Positions 1 through 11,522 of a DNA stretch of 64,000 nt are shown in pieces. The notes under the pieces are model-generated. The model worked only from the letters and a program-made list of their open reading frames with translations. It was not told the origin of the DNA and searched no databases. This DNA is from Coprinus comatus. Lineage: Eukaryota; Basidiomycota; Agaricomycetes; Agaricales; Agaricaceae. Within the stretch, counting starts at the first letter, position 1. Each line of letters begins with the position of its first letter. Position numbers and translations under genes: made by a program. The stretch covers positions 1,019,513 through 1,083,512 of the forward strand of contig JAWPGT010000006.1 in the NCBI GenBank assembly GCA_034638255.1. The letters run 5' to 3'.

Positions 1-17
1 AAGAAATCATCCCTCCT

Positions 18-349
18 CTCTTGCAAACAAGAGAACCCTTGAAATACGAAGTCTCAAGGCACATTAGAGTGGACAATAGATAGACCCCCCCAGACCCAGA
101 ACAACCACCTACCTCCTCCAAAGAAGGGGTATCTTGGAAGTACAAAACCTCCAAGCACATAAATGGTTATTGAAAAGAGAACACACCATCTCTTCCTGCA
201 AACAGGAAGAACCCTGGAAGTACAAAACCTCCAGGCACATTAGGATGGAACAGCATAAGAACAACAATATCAATGCCAGCTCTATGTTTCCGAAATGAGC
301 GGCAAGTCAACATGTGTCCCTATGTAACGAAGACCTTTCAAAGAAAGGT
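18..349. repeat. Series of hairpin-forming repeats with compensatory changes
   Basis: Two kinds of short hairpin recur. Type A has a perfect stem around a caaa or aaa loop: CTCTTG/CAAGAG (18-33), TCTTCCTG/CAGGAAGA (191-210) and ACCTTTC/GAAAGGT (333-349). Type B follows type A and ends in a shared cacat: CCTTGA/TCAAGG (37-59), CTTGGA/TCCAAG (133-155) and CCTGGA/TCCAGG (213-235). The stems differ between copies, but both sides change together, so pairing is kept. I do not recognise the repeat family. Confidence 0.55.
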
Positions 350-1149
350 AACACCAGTACCACACACAATCATGTTCATAGCTGGGGCCCTCAGCATGAA
401 TGAAGATTATGACACAGGGCTGCCTCTGGTGTGACATCGTCAAGGTAGAAGAATAAATGGGAATACTGAAATAAAAATACCAAGAATAGAAGTAACTTTA
501 CATTATAAATAGTACTCACCTTATTATAGCACATGCTATAAATACAAGCTGATCAACACAGACAATGACAATAAGGATACTGGTGATCATGGATGACAAC
601 GATGGTCACCAAGATGAATGATGACAAGGCCAATAACATACGTTGATTGTAGACAATGACGAGGGAACCGGCTGTTCATAGACAATGATGACGATGACGA
701 TGAGAGGATCAAAGATGACGACGGAATTGTAAAGCAGCAAGCAAGTGATTAATACATAAGCCAAGTCTCGAGAATGATGAAGCAGATGTTGAACAAGGGG
801 GATACAGAGATGACAAAGGTGGGGGATGGTGGGGGGAAATAAGAAAGAACATTTTCGTGCTTGGGCTGGTATATATGGCCCCTGATCCTGAGGACCCTGG
901 GTCTGATGCCATGTCACCAGGTCTTGTCAGACCATGTGAAACTGGGCCGATTACTAGATGGGCATTCACATCATGATTCAGCAGTTGAGCCATTGACATT
1001 CATACATGAGACCATGATGTAAAACATGTATTTTTAAGAGAAAAAAGAATATACAACAAAGAACAATGTACCTCTGTAATAACATATGTATCTACAACCT
1101 GATCCTGCAATAATACAAACCACAAAGGAGGCTTTTTAATGAAATCGAC

Positions 1150-1550
1150 ATTGTAAATAGATTAAGAATCAGGATCAGTGATGACATGTAAACGGGGAGG
1201 ATCAATAATCATCCTTGACTTGTAAACAGTGGAATCAAGAATTGTTGACAATGTGTAAACATCTATGACATGTAAACAGGGGATTGAGAATGATTGATGA
1301 CATGTAAACCACGAGGATCAAGAATCGTCAATGAAGCATAAACAGGGGGGATCGAGAATAGTCCAGGGCATGTAAACCAGGAGGATCAAGAATCGTCGAT
1401 AACTTGTAAAGAATCGTCGACGACGTTTAAACAGGGGGGGGGTCGAGGTCGAGAATCATTGACGACTTGTAAATGGGGGATCGAGAATCATTGACGATCT
1501 GTAAACGGGGATTGAAAATCGTCGGCGGCCTGTAAACCAGGAGGATTGAG
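1150..1550. repeat. Degenerate ~33 bp minisatellite
   Basis: About eleven or twelve imperfect tandem units of 30-40 bp share the core tgtaaac, a run of G, then gatcgagaatcgtc. Unit length and sequence vary, and no unit is identical to the next. Short ORFs crossing it are artefacts of the repeat. Confidence 0.6.
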
Positions 1551-2141
1551 ATGGCCGATGAGTCACTGGCCAGGAGAGCACGACACCGTCACCCATTGTG
1601 TCTGGGTAAGCACTGTCTAGTTCCATGTAAGCAATGGCAAGAGGAGGAAGATAACTTACAGTGTATGACATTGGCTTCCAACCTCATTTTCCTAAGTCTG
1701 AGCAGCCCATTGACACCTTCTTGCTCTCAGTGTCACGGACTTGTTGTACCTGTGGACAACACTGTATAATAAGAAGTAGATCATTCCAGACCAGTGTAAA
1801 ATAAAACTAAATAACGTACCGCAATGACAGAAAGCGTTGCTCAAGAAATGGGGAGAAGGACGGATGACCCAAAGGGTCTTCCTCCCACATTTGGCATCTT
1901 CTGGTCAAGCATTTCTCTCAACATCCAAGTCCAGGCATAGTCCCTTGGTTTGCTACTTATTTTTCTTGATGGTTTGTGATCCCTGTCACTCTCAATAGTA
2001 GCTTCCTGCCACCTCGCTCTCTCCCGTTCTCGGACTTGTTCAACATCTTTCCGTTCTCATTCTCGTTCTCTTTCTCTCTCCCGTCACTCCCCTCCTCCTG
2101 CCGTCTGTCTGTGCTGCTCATCTGTACTCCGGGGTTCCTTC

Positions 2142-2372
2142 TTATCCTGGCTGTGTGATCCAGCAGGATCCAAATTCACATCACCTCCACTCCTCTTTGG
2201 CATCCCTTTGAACGCGTTCTCCTCAGATTGTTCAGCTTCTGTCATGACGCCTGGGATTCCTGAAACTGGTCTGTACTCTCAAGTTCCTTATCCTGGCTGT
2301 GTGATCCAGCAGGATCCAAATTCATGTCCCTTCCCCTCGTCTTTGGCATCCCTTTGAACGTGTTCTGCTCAA
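2142..2372. repeat. Local direct duplication (~85 bp, two copies)
   Basis: The segment starting ttatcctggctgtgtgatcc at 2142-2226 recurs at 2288-2372, with shared downstream text ending near tgttct. Differences include CG in one copy and TG in the other (aacgcgttct versus aacgtgttct). No coding meaning is evident. Confidence 0.6.
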
Positions 2373-2389
2373 CCTCAGTGGTCGCAAGA

Positions 2390-3720
2390 TTGCCACCAAA
2401 TTATAATGTGAGTAGCATATACATAAGTTCTTCTTGTGTTGTTTATTTATGACATTTAGGATTACTGTACTGCGGGTGCACATGCCAAACTTGGGTCTCA
2501 TCATCACACAGATCTGAGATGGTGATTATGGTAGAGAGGGTTTTTCAACAGACGCCAACGGTTGAAAGACAGAATCCAACCCTGTCATCACAGAACTCGA
2601 GATTGTGAGTGCAGCTTGAAGTACATTGACAGAGGGGGGTTGTTCTGCTCCAGAAGATTCAATCTCAGATGAATTGTTGGGTCTAGCTTTGTTACTGGTG
2701 AGTTTTATTATGTATGAATTCAAGGGATTATGCTTAATTGTAACCAGAAGGAGACACTTCTAAGCCTCCTGCTGCTAGTCCTTTCCACTCAGTTTCTGCC
2801 ACGACTCCTGGGATGCCTGAAAATGGTGAGCAGATTGTTTACTCCCTATTACGTGTCCTCATGCCCATACCTGCTGACAAACACACCCTTAGACCAACTT
2901 ACAATACAATCGACCAGGGTGGTAATGACTGGGTCACCAAACCCGATGTCAAGGGATGGGCTTCCACAAACAATCATGTATACGACCAGCGAAACACGAC
3001 TGTCAAAGAGGGTATTTCTCAAATGGTGCAAAGTGGGGAGTCTATCACACGAGTTCAGGTACAGGCATCCAATTATGATGGTACGTTTTAAAAATGGCTA
3101 TCATGGAAGAGCAAATTAACTCAAATTTATGCACCAGGTACTACAAAGGCATCTCACATCCCAACAGGGGATTATCATGGAGACAACCATGACTTATGAG
3201 GTCAAACAAAGACAATCAAAGCAGTAATGCCATTACAGGCAGCCCTCTCCAAGACTGTGCAAATGCCCAGTGATCTCAATCCTACCAGCATTGACTTCAA
3301 GCCTCATATGGGGATCGAACTCAAGCCCCCATTGGTGGAATTTAAACTATCGGGCATTGAATTTAAACCACCCCAGATTGAGTTCACTCCCAATCTACCT
3401 TACCCCACCATGACTTGACTTCTTCCTCCAGAATGTGGTCAATCCCAGGACCTTCATACCATACCCAACCATCCTCCAAGCACATCATTATTGCAACAGG
3501 ACAGTAACCAATTTCAATCCAACCATGCAAACATCAACCCCTCCTACATTCCTCAATCTGTTATAAGTCCACCCAAACCACTGGCCTGTACCACCACCAC
3601 CAAGGAAGACTTGTTCTCCATCTTCCCCGAACTCATCCCCAATGACAACACCATCATGGACGACACCATCTGACATATATTCCCCAGTGACATCACCATG
3701 ACATTGCTATGACCTAACGC
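2390..3720. other. Region with only short unrecognised ORFs
   Basis: The plus-strand ORFs at 2730-3119, 2813-3091, 3227-3418 and 3491-3673 are 60-129 codons long, overlap in different frames and match no family I know. The one at 3227-3418 contains a short internal repeat of the type FKPxxGIELKPP. They may be remnants of an old transposon. I do not call a gene here. Confidence 0.2.
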
Positions 3721-3964
3721 CGAACTAAGTATGAGACTCCACTTATGCTTAGAAGTCTACATTTCCCCAGCTCCAGTATTAGTTATCTGTTTCATCATTT
3801 TACTCCTGTTGACTAATCTTTCATTGTATATGGAGTAAATAGTCCCCAACCCCAATGTCTCACCTACTCCTGTTGACAGTTCTAGCATTGTATATGGAGT
3901 AGATTATAAAGTGATGATGAGTAGTAAGGATATAATTAGTTAGTAGCTATTATTAGGTACATCC

Positions 3965-4122
3965 CTAGAATAGTATAAATACTCAATGTATTAGACAATT
4001 AAAGCCTTAAGCTTTAATCTCTTCTGTTGTATCCCTTATACATCTCTGTCTCCATACCTCTCAGTCACTAGGTTGAAAGGCCTTGAGATTGCAGCAGAGT
4101 GTTTATTGAACGCACATTCCTA
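3965..4122 (+). promoter_or_regulatory. LTR-like promoter remnant (TATA box plus palindrome)
   Basis: tataaata at about 3973 is followed by ATTAAAGC..GCTTTAAT, an inverted repeat at 3999-4018, then a CT-rich run. This is the layout seen in the recognised LTRs of this window. A possible LTR end is ctaca at 4122. The start of the LTR could not be fixed, so this is a probable solo-LTR remnant and not a proven one. Confidence 0.35.
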
Positions 4123-4171
4123 CATGACTGCACCTAGTGTTTAAGTTCCAGGGTGTTCAGCTTAATGGTTC

Positions 4172-4621
4172 ATGGTCATAACACAATCAAATAGCACAAC
4201 TTGTCCTGACAACACTGTCTATCTGGAGAAGCTTCAACCCCATACCGACAGTAGTCAAGCTACATACACATCAACTACTGACTACCAGGCTTCCAAGGAT
4301 CATTCCCAACATAACAAAGGATCACAATATCTGGATGACTCACAGAAAACTCCCAATGTGTACATTAATGGATTACCACTGCACTTCCCTGAGGGTCAGC
4401 TCTTTGCTCTAGCTGCCCCATTTGGAGAAGTAAAGAGTGTTCAGACATTCACACACCATGTAAGGGATAGTGAGAGTGGATATGGCTTTGTTCTGTTAGT
4501 CTGAACAATTCTTAAAGTTATATTATGCTAACTGTTTTATAGGTTTGAGACTATCGACACTGCTGAAAGATGTATAGTCACACTTAGGAAGTACTGCAAT
4601 CTCCATCTGACTTTTTCCAAG
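4172..4621 (+). pseudogene. RNA-recognition-motif (RRM) gene fragment, two exons
   Basis: Exon 4172-4494 joins exon 4543-4621 through a 48 bp GT-AG intron. The translation has a low-complexity Ser/Thr/Gln-rich N-terminus of about 60 residues, then an RRM: VYINGLP as RNP2, SGYGFVLF as RNP1, then the alpha-2 helix and TFSK. In the RRM fold RNP1 and RNP2 are the RNA-binding strands. No clear continuation follows 4621, where the next 500 bases contain no matching exon. The fragment sits directly downstream of an LTR-like promoter and upstream of the TET/JBP-like gene. It may be a host exon pair carried by a transposon or the 5' part of a larger broken gene. Confidence 0.5.
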
Positions 4622-5218
4622 GTGAGAACCCTGATCCATTTTTCTGTTACTGATCAGTTAAATCATTGTTTGGGCTACACTGTAACAGAGGAGTTCATTA
4701 TATGAGCTCATGTAGAAGCATGTTGTTGACACTCTGTTGTATTATTTTTAAGTGTGCTCAAATATATTGATTTCATCAGATCACTTCACAAAATCATCTT
4801 CATATAGCTGGTGTAGATGGCATACCTGGATTTTACCATCTCATAGAAGGTATTGTCAAAGAATTCTTGGTGACCATCATCTTAGTTATATGTTATTATT
4901 ATTTTGGTGGTAAGCCTTATATTAATTCTTACAAATATATACATATTTAATCCATTTTCTTAGGGGTGTGATGTAGATGCATATTTCTTGTTTCCAATTG
5001 GAGCAAGTAACCTCATGGCTTTTCCCTGCTTTGTTATTGTTATGGTATGTAATAATGCTACACATGTATACCACATGGTGTTTCAGCTTTTTAATATAAG
5101 TTCTTCTTACCCTTTCTTGGCATTCATATAAGAATGGATGGTAAGATCCTACTACTTGATCCCTCCTTTCTACTATTGGACAACACACTCTTTTTTTAAG
5201 TTATTATTCCTTACTCTA

Positions 5219-6545
5219 ATGACTATTCCTGAGAAAAAAGCAAGGAAATGTCAACGGGGCAGGGAAAGAAAGAAGACCACTCCAAAACCTACCTCCTTAG
5301 AACAGCTTTCTATATCAATCCATCAAAGAACTCTGTATCAAACAACAACTCATAGGTTGGTTTTTTCTATTCTTTTTTTCTAACTAATATATAACTAATA
5401 ATACTATAGTACCTTATATGATCCTATTACAGGAAGTACTCGAAGATTGGTTCCACTGGATGAACTTCAAAGAAGAAATTCTGCAAGGGCTATTGTAGCT
5501 GCCTTAAAAAACCAAAGTATGTTTTAAATTTCATTAATTTACTTTATTAATGTAAGATACTAGTAACTCTTGATATTGATATCCAAATGCTCACCAAACC
5601 TTCAAAAATCACTACTCTTTTCAATAATATGAACTTGGGATATATTGATACTCCTGTAGTTATTACCAATACCAATGTTATCTTCTAATCCTTTATCTAC
5701 CTCAAGTTCTTGTAAAGGAATATCAGGTAGGTATTTGTCATTTATATTTTTTCTATTCCTCATGTTTTTTAGGATCAGCTGGTTAATGCTGCTAAACTGG
5801 TAGAGCCTTTATTTGAAATAAAAGATAATGGTTCTTGGAGAATGGAATCTACCAATTTTGTTTCTAAAGTCAATCAAACAATTGAACCTGGTGTCTTAAC
5901 ACTTTGTCCTGGATGGTATGAGATTGGAAAAGCGGTATGTTTCTTTTTTACTCTTATAATATTTTGATTAATGATGTACTTTAGTATTCTAAAGAAGCAA
6001 TCATGAAACCTTCTATGTCAATTTTGAAGAACTCAGCTCTAATTTCTATCTGGTTACAAGAAACACAAAGTGTTTTTGGAGTTTTGGGTGATGTCTTGGC
6101 CTATATTCATCCTACTCAATACAATTCTGGAATGGGATATATCAAAAGATTGGAGAGTCCTAAACCTTCAGAACAAGATGAACAGGATGGGATTAATATT
6201 TCTCCATTGACTAAGGAATGGGGAAATAAGTGGAAGTCTTCTTTTTCTGCTATTTCTATCATTTCTAATCACATATCTCCCCCTCATTTTGACTTTAATG
6301 GTAACTATGCTTGGTTTGACCAAGTAGTTTCTGTTGGAAGTTATAAACAAGCTGAAATTACATTTCCTGAATTAAGTGCTACCTTTTCTTATCCTCCAGG
6401 TACTGTTATTCAGTTTTGTGGAAATCTTTTGAAACATTCTGTTGGTGATTGGGACAAAGGTGATAGGATTTGTTATGCATTTTTCATAAAGAAGGTTCTC
6501 TTTGATAAGATGAATATTTCTTTTCCTACTTGGGCTCATGTTTGA
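5219..6545 (+). CDS. TET/JBP-like 2-oxoglutarate/Fe(II) dioxygenase
   Basis: Clear exons are 5219-5354, 5409-5515, 5773-5934 and 5985-6545 (stop TGA). The stretch 5516-5772 probably holds one more small exon, but I could not place it cleanly. The N-terminus is Lys/Arg-rich. The last exon carries the double-stranded beta-helix core: the Fe ligand pair H-F-D (codons 6285 and 6291), the distal His in KHSVGDW (6435), and Arg in GDRICYAFF (6465), which in this fold holds 2-oxoglutarate. WFDQVV and PGTVIQFCG are typical of the fungal TET/JBP-like family, whose members oxidise 5-methylcytosine or thymine in DNA and are known to sit inside KDZ transposons. No premature stop lies in the core, unlike the surrounding elements. 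Family assignment is by motif. Substrate is inferred. Confidence 0.75.
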
Positions 6546-6663
6546 TTAGGTATTTTGTTTGTACTTCATAATAATTCCCTTATATAAACCAACTTACCAT
6601 GTCACCATTCTTCTTTCTTTCTCATTCCTACTATTGTTTTTCACAACTTCAATTCTCTCAACT

Positions 6664-8573
6664 ATGGATTCTTCTAATACTTTACCTTATTCCTTGGAGA
6701 AAGAACTCAGTAGTCAACTCACCAAACATCTTGCTACTCTTAACAAGATAAAGAGTAAGACTAAAGGACAACCTGATCTTGGTATGTTTATGTTATTTTA
6801 TTTTATTTTCTGTTTATTTAAATCAGTCTCTAGCTGCTATTAAAGTTCTCAAGAATGAAATTATTCAAATAAAAGGAAAGCTAAAGACTATATGTTGTAA
6901 AATTACCAAAAGTAAGAAGCAACTAGATACTGGAGTATCTAGAGGAAATGGTATGTTATTTTTACATATATTTGTTATTCATCTTATATACTTTGGTTAT
7001 AGAACTAGAGGTAGAATTTCCTCAACCTCTTCCAATTATTTCTCAATCTACTTCAACTATTTCCCCACATTCTCATAACAAGAAAAACAAAACTACAATA
7101 GTTACATCTGAATCTACTTCCTCAGCTATTGCTCAATCTGGTTCTATACTTTCTCAATCTTCCTCAACTGGTCTTGAATCTGCTTCTGCTCTTTTTCAGC
7201 CTTCTTCTGCTCTTGCTCAATCTATGTCAACTATTCTCCATTGTTCTCCTAAGAAGAATAGAGCTGAAGTAGTTATAACTACATCACCTATGAAATCTCA
7301 ACATTCTCCTAACAAACAACTGTCTTCCCCTCTTACTTCTCTATTATCATCATCATCATCTTCAAATAATGGTATCTTCTATTTCTACATTCTTTATCAC
7401 AACAATTAACCTACAATCATAGAAGATTCTGGATTAGATCAGGTCACCTCTGATAATATCACAAATCAAGGTATCATATTTTATTTTGTAATCATTTCAT
7501 AAAAACAGCTTTAATAACCTATTAATATTAAGATACTAGTGATGTTGTACCAACTTCTAGTAATCAAGAGCTTCTCTCTGGTAGCATAGATAAAGAGAGC
7601 TATGGTAAGTCATTTATTTATTGTTTAAAAATTATATCTCATCCTAGTTTAGTTCTTTCCAAAAAGCGACCTCTAGATATTGATGATAGCTCAAGTGATG
7701 ATGAAGATACACAATTACCTGGTTTGTTATTCATTCTATTATTCTATTATTGTATCATTGACAAATATCTATAGAGCTCCAACCAACTAATATTCATTCT
7801 GATAGGGTTGTTAAGAAACAAAAGGTTATTCAGGTAGAAGGTGGTGATAAAAGTTCCAAAACAAAAGTCAAAAAACCAAGAGAGGCTGAACTAAAGGTCC
7901 TTACTGAGGAGGAACTGGCTGAATACAAAGGTATGTAAATTTATAATCATAATTTTGTCTATATTGATATACTATAGAAAATGACTTGGCTATACTTCAT
8001 ATGTGGCTAACTACTAAAGGCCCAAGGAAACCTAGGATTGAAGCTGAGGTCAAGAACCAAATACGCATGCATTGTTCTTATTTACCTGAAGCCTATCTTA
8101 TAACAGAAGCTCTTACGGAGAAGCTTCTTACCAACAATTTGGGAAATATCTATTGTCTTCATCATTCTAAAAAGGATAAGAGTACGAACCATATTGATGG
8201 GGACAAGACAGTTCATGATATTGTTATTCATGGTGTTGGGGCAAGTAGAGCTGGAAGAGGGAAAAAAAGCGTTACTTTTCAGGAGGATGGGCTTTATCAT
8301 TGTGGTTGTCCCTGTGACTCTGTTATTGCAGGAGCTATATTTTGGAAGTTGTGGAAGGTTCCTGTGGTTGTAAATGGAGAGGAGATTACTGAAGGATTTA
8401 ACAGTCTTCCTTTAAATCCTAGAAACACATTATTTGTGATCCAAAATCTTGAAGAGAATTTTGGTGTCAAGTGGACTGACTTCTATCGCAATACTGTCTA
8501 TCCTGAAGATGATGAATGGGACAAGTGGTTTCTCAAGAAAATGGTTATGAGGTTTCAAAAGAGATATAGGTAG
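6664..8573 (+). CDS. Unrecognised eight-exon gene downstream of the dioxygenase
   Basis: Exons join in frame at 6664-6781, 6834-6950, 7003-7371, about 7422-7470, 7534-7604, 7664-7720, 7775-7930 and 7978-8573, with introns of about 45-65 bp. Residues 1-80 look helical and charged. The middle is Ser/Thr/Gln-rich with repeated QSxS and acidic patches. A basic stretch follows, and the last ~200 residues look globular with a HCGCPCD cluster, WKLWKVPVV and an acidic EDDEWDKW near the end. No stop interrupts it. It starts about 120 bp after the dioxygenase stop on the same strand and is followed by a palindrome-rich repeat also found next to a KDZ transposase, so it is probably transposon cargo. I do not recognise the family. 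A DNA- or chromatin-binding role is only a guess from its composition. Confidence 0.6.
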
Positions 8574-8682
8574 TTATTTGGTGAAGATATGGTTATAAAC
8601 TAATTGTAGTAATCTATAGCCTTTGAATATATGATATGGTGGTAATAACAATAATAGAAATGAAAACTGAGAAAAAGTCTAC

Positions 8683-8815
8683 TAAAAGTACAAGTTCTTT
8701 AGTAGAATTCTACTAAAGAACCCATATGTTTAGTAGGATTCTACTACAACTTATGTTTTTTTTTTTGCATATGACAAAACTAAAAGTGTAGAAAATCATC
8801 ATTAATCATGAAAAA
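8683..8815. repeat. Palindrome-rich transposon end, copy A
   Basis: The core is TTTAGTAGAATTCTACTAAA, a perfect 20 bp palindrome, followed by a variant, a poly-T run, gcatatgacaaaactaaa and aatcatcattaatcatgaaaa. The same succession, in the same orientation, occurs at 32700-32837 plus 34009-34107 just after a KDZ-type transposase. It is most likely the 3' terminal region of one transposon family. Confidence 0.65.
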
Positions 8816-9000
8816 ATGTGTCATATAATAATAATGGGTATATACATACAGACATATGTACAATAAAAGGCACATACACATGTATAATGAAAGGAACATA
8901 CGTATGTACCCAATTAAAATAACTAGTGGTACCCTTTTTTTTACAACTAGTGGTACCTATCTGTTACCATTTTAATCAATCCCCTGCCCCCCTCCATCCA

Positions 9001-10072
9001 TTCTAGGTACCAACAGGTGATCGGATCACTGTTGTACATTGCTATTGGCACACGTCCAGACATTTTGTTCGCTGTGACTAAGCTTAGTCAACATTCTCAT
9101 AACCCTACAGAAGAACATTTACATAGAGTGTAAGCGCAGGATCGTAGAGGACGACGAGATGAGCACCATGACGAAGGAATGGAGGGAAACCAATAAGAAA
9201 TGACTGAGATAAAACACAAACACTGCAGACACTTGTATTAGACTAGAGTAATACAATAACTTCTTAACTACTCACCTGCAGACACTTGTATTAGACTAGA
9301 GAGTCTTCATGTGTCTGCAGGACGCTTCAGTAACGTGTGACGTGACATTGTGATGTCACAGAAAGCGGAAACAATCTACAAGTCCAGAACTCCAAAGAGA
9401 ATATCCAACCACAACTCTTCTAACCTCAACCAACAATAAGTACTGACCTTGGGGACTGTCTAGAGCATTCCTGACATAGAGCTCTCTATATTTGCAGATA
9501 CCTCTTAGTGACTCAGGAATACTGAATGATGCTTGATGGGTCTGGTAATGAGGGTTTCATTGCTTACAGTGATTTTGATTGGGCTAGTGATCCTTCTACT
9601 CGAAGATCCCAAACTGGTTATCTGTCCACTGTTGCATCCTGCCCAGTAGCCTGGGTTAGTCGATCACAGAAGACTATTGCATTATCATCCACAGAGGCTG
9701 AGTACATGGCTATTTCAGATTGTAGTCGTCAGTCTATCTGGATCAGAAGCCTAATGACTGAACTTGGTTTACACAACAATGAACCAATGGATATTTGTGG
9801 AGACAATATGGGCTCTCTCTTTATCACACAAAATCCTGCCATCGAAAAGAGATCAAAACACATAGACATTATTTTCCACTTCATTCGTCAAGTAATTGAT
9901 GAAAAGAAGGTTCAGCTCTATTTTATCCCAGGCACTGAGAACCCTGTAGATCTTCTCACGAAGAATCTAGGATGTGTGAAGTTTGAATACTTCCGTGATA
10001 ACTATTACAGGTTGGAGTTTTCTAATCCCACATATAGCACTGCCAAGTGCTCAAATAATATGTCCTCAACAT
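9001..10072 (+). pseudogene. Copia retrotransposon fragment (RT end and RNase H)
   Basis: 9004-9128 encodes the end of a copia reverse transcriptase (GSLLYIAIGTRPDILFAV). Reading resumes at 9482 after a solo LTR and runs through the RNase H domain to the stop at 10072: YSDFDWASD, the STEAEYMA active-site block, DNMGS and the KHIDI/FHFIRQ block. A TGA at 9523-9525 lies between the two. Everything 5' of the RT end is missing. The 3' LTR follows at 10111. The fragment is dead, and it is a different family from the copia at 15.3-29.6 kb. Confidence 0.85.
9129..9476. mobile_element. Solo LTR in the copia fragment (TSD tagag)
   Basis: The 348 bp element begins tgtaagcgcagg and ends ttcctgaca. It is flanked by the perfect 5 bp duplication tagag (9124-9128 and 9477-9481). 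Removing it and one tagag restores a continuous copia reading frame. It contains a direct repeat of ctgcagacacttgtattag (near 9222 and 9279) and an inverted match gtgtctgcag. Confidence 0.85.
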
Positions 10073-10110
10073 AGGGTGCTTCTTAGCTGCCATGTTTGTA
10101 TTCAGGGGAG

Positions 10111-10328
10111 TGTTGAACTATTATTAGTTCTACAATGACATTCTCAAATGGCATTACGCTAGATGAACATGTGACTCAAATATGTTCTCACACAGACCAT
10201 TGCATTAATGTATATAAACCTTGTAGTAGTTGCATTATATACTTAAGTTCTTTTCTACCTCAACAACCACCCTCAGTAAGTCTAAGTCATACCTACCTTA
10301 GCATACATGCTACACTCTTGTTTTAACA
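10111..10328 (+). mobile_element. 3' LTR of the truncated copia
   Basis: It follows a purine-rich tract (ttcaggggag), starts tgttgaacta and ends ttttaaca, so the ends are the inverted pair TGTT/AACA. A TATA box (tatataaa) lies near 10211. The matching 5' LTR is absent from the window. It is inserted in, or abuts, an intron of the minus-strand gene that follows. Confidence 0.7.
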
Positions 10329-10333
10329 CAAAA

Positions 10334-11452
10334 CACTTACCAGGCAGGTATAATGATGCAAAGGATTTGACTGGCTTGATTATATGTTCCTTAAAGGTCT
10401 GTAACAAAGCTTCTTTACGAACATCACTTGGATCAATTGCAGGGTTACATATGATGGCACTGTTCTGATCAGTAAAATAATGATGGCAATAAACAGTGTT
10501 TCAACATACCATCCAGACTTAAGTGCATTGTCTGCTTGTCAGTATGCAATCGTGACAGCACAAAAAACATCACCCAGTTGACCACAGCCCCACCCAAGTT
10601 GTTTCTCAATGGAAGTGGTAAGGCAATCAAGGATGGTATGTTGTGATCTGAGATGGTGATAAAATCAGGTATGCCATTAGATCTAGGTCAGGAATAAATT
10701 ATATACAAAAGAATCTTGTCCAATGTAGGAGGCATTTTACAAAGTGCATTAACTTCACTTGTCTTCTGTATATATGCCTGTTTCTCTTCTTTGGTGATTG
10801 AAGCTACAAGGATATCTCGAGCAGCATAGTAGTTGTGCAAGAAGGACTTCAAACTGTCTTGGGATTTTTTCTGTGCAATCAGCACTTCCATCTCAGCAGA
10901 TTTATCATCAGCAAGTATAGTTTTCCAACAAGCATTACAAGCAACACTGTCACCAACCTCAGAAGCAACCAAACACTTGGGCTGTAGTGAAGCCTTGTAG
11001 TGATTACGCAAATGTTGGTCAATTGCCTAGTAAAGATGTTAAACAAAGACTGTTTTGGAAAAGAGCAGTTATCTTACTTTCAAGAGTGGTTCGGATGGAA
11101 TGGCATTGAAGTGTTTGATGATGAGAGGTGAAATGAATCTTCAAATCCATCCTATTTGGGTTCCTCCATAACTTTTGTTCTGCATCATGATTCCGTACTC
11201 AGTAGAGTATTGCATAATGAATTTCTGTCAATAGTATGAGTTAATTGCCTGAGTATGGTTCAGATACAACTTTACCTTCATCCCAAGTGACAAGGATTCT
11301 TTACCATCACCAGCATTCATAGTAGGAATATTGGTTAAATCTTGTGGCACAGTATCTAGGATATTGTCCATTGGAAAATCAACTTCAGGCATTGACACAG
11401 TAGCATTGAGTGACATGTTGGAGGGTGAGGGAGACAATGTCGATAGTTCCAA
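10334..11452 (-). pseudogene. Decayed multi-exon gene of unknown function
   Basis: Reading leftwards: exon 11452-11279 (acidic, Ser/Thr/Met-rich, start near 11452 or 11419), a 51 bp intron, an exon from about 11227 containing an in-frame TGA (at RFISPLII), an intron ending near 11030, then 11029 to about 10688 with CNACWKTI and a charged helical stretch. Further exons lie at about 10640-10520 and 10465-10345. The last donor gtaagt at about 10333 abuts the copia LTR, so the 3' end is lost. I do not recognise the protein. It is divergent from the gene at 12300-13073, with about 650 bp between them. Confidence 0.4.
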
Positions 11453-11522
11453 TTGTGAAGGAGTTCAACATTGGGTTAGGAACAGATGTTGGTATATGGA
11501 AAGAAGTTCAATTTTAGGTTAG

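Noticed and set aside
1150..1550. Regularly spaced repeats that could suggest a CRISPR array
   Set aside because: Units are contiguous and degenerate with no unique spacers of constant length, and the genome is fungal.
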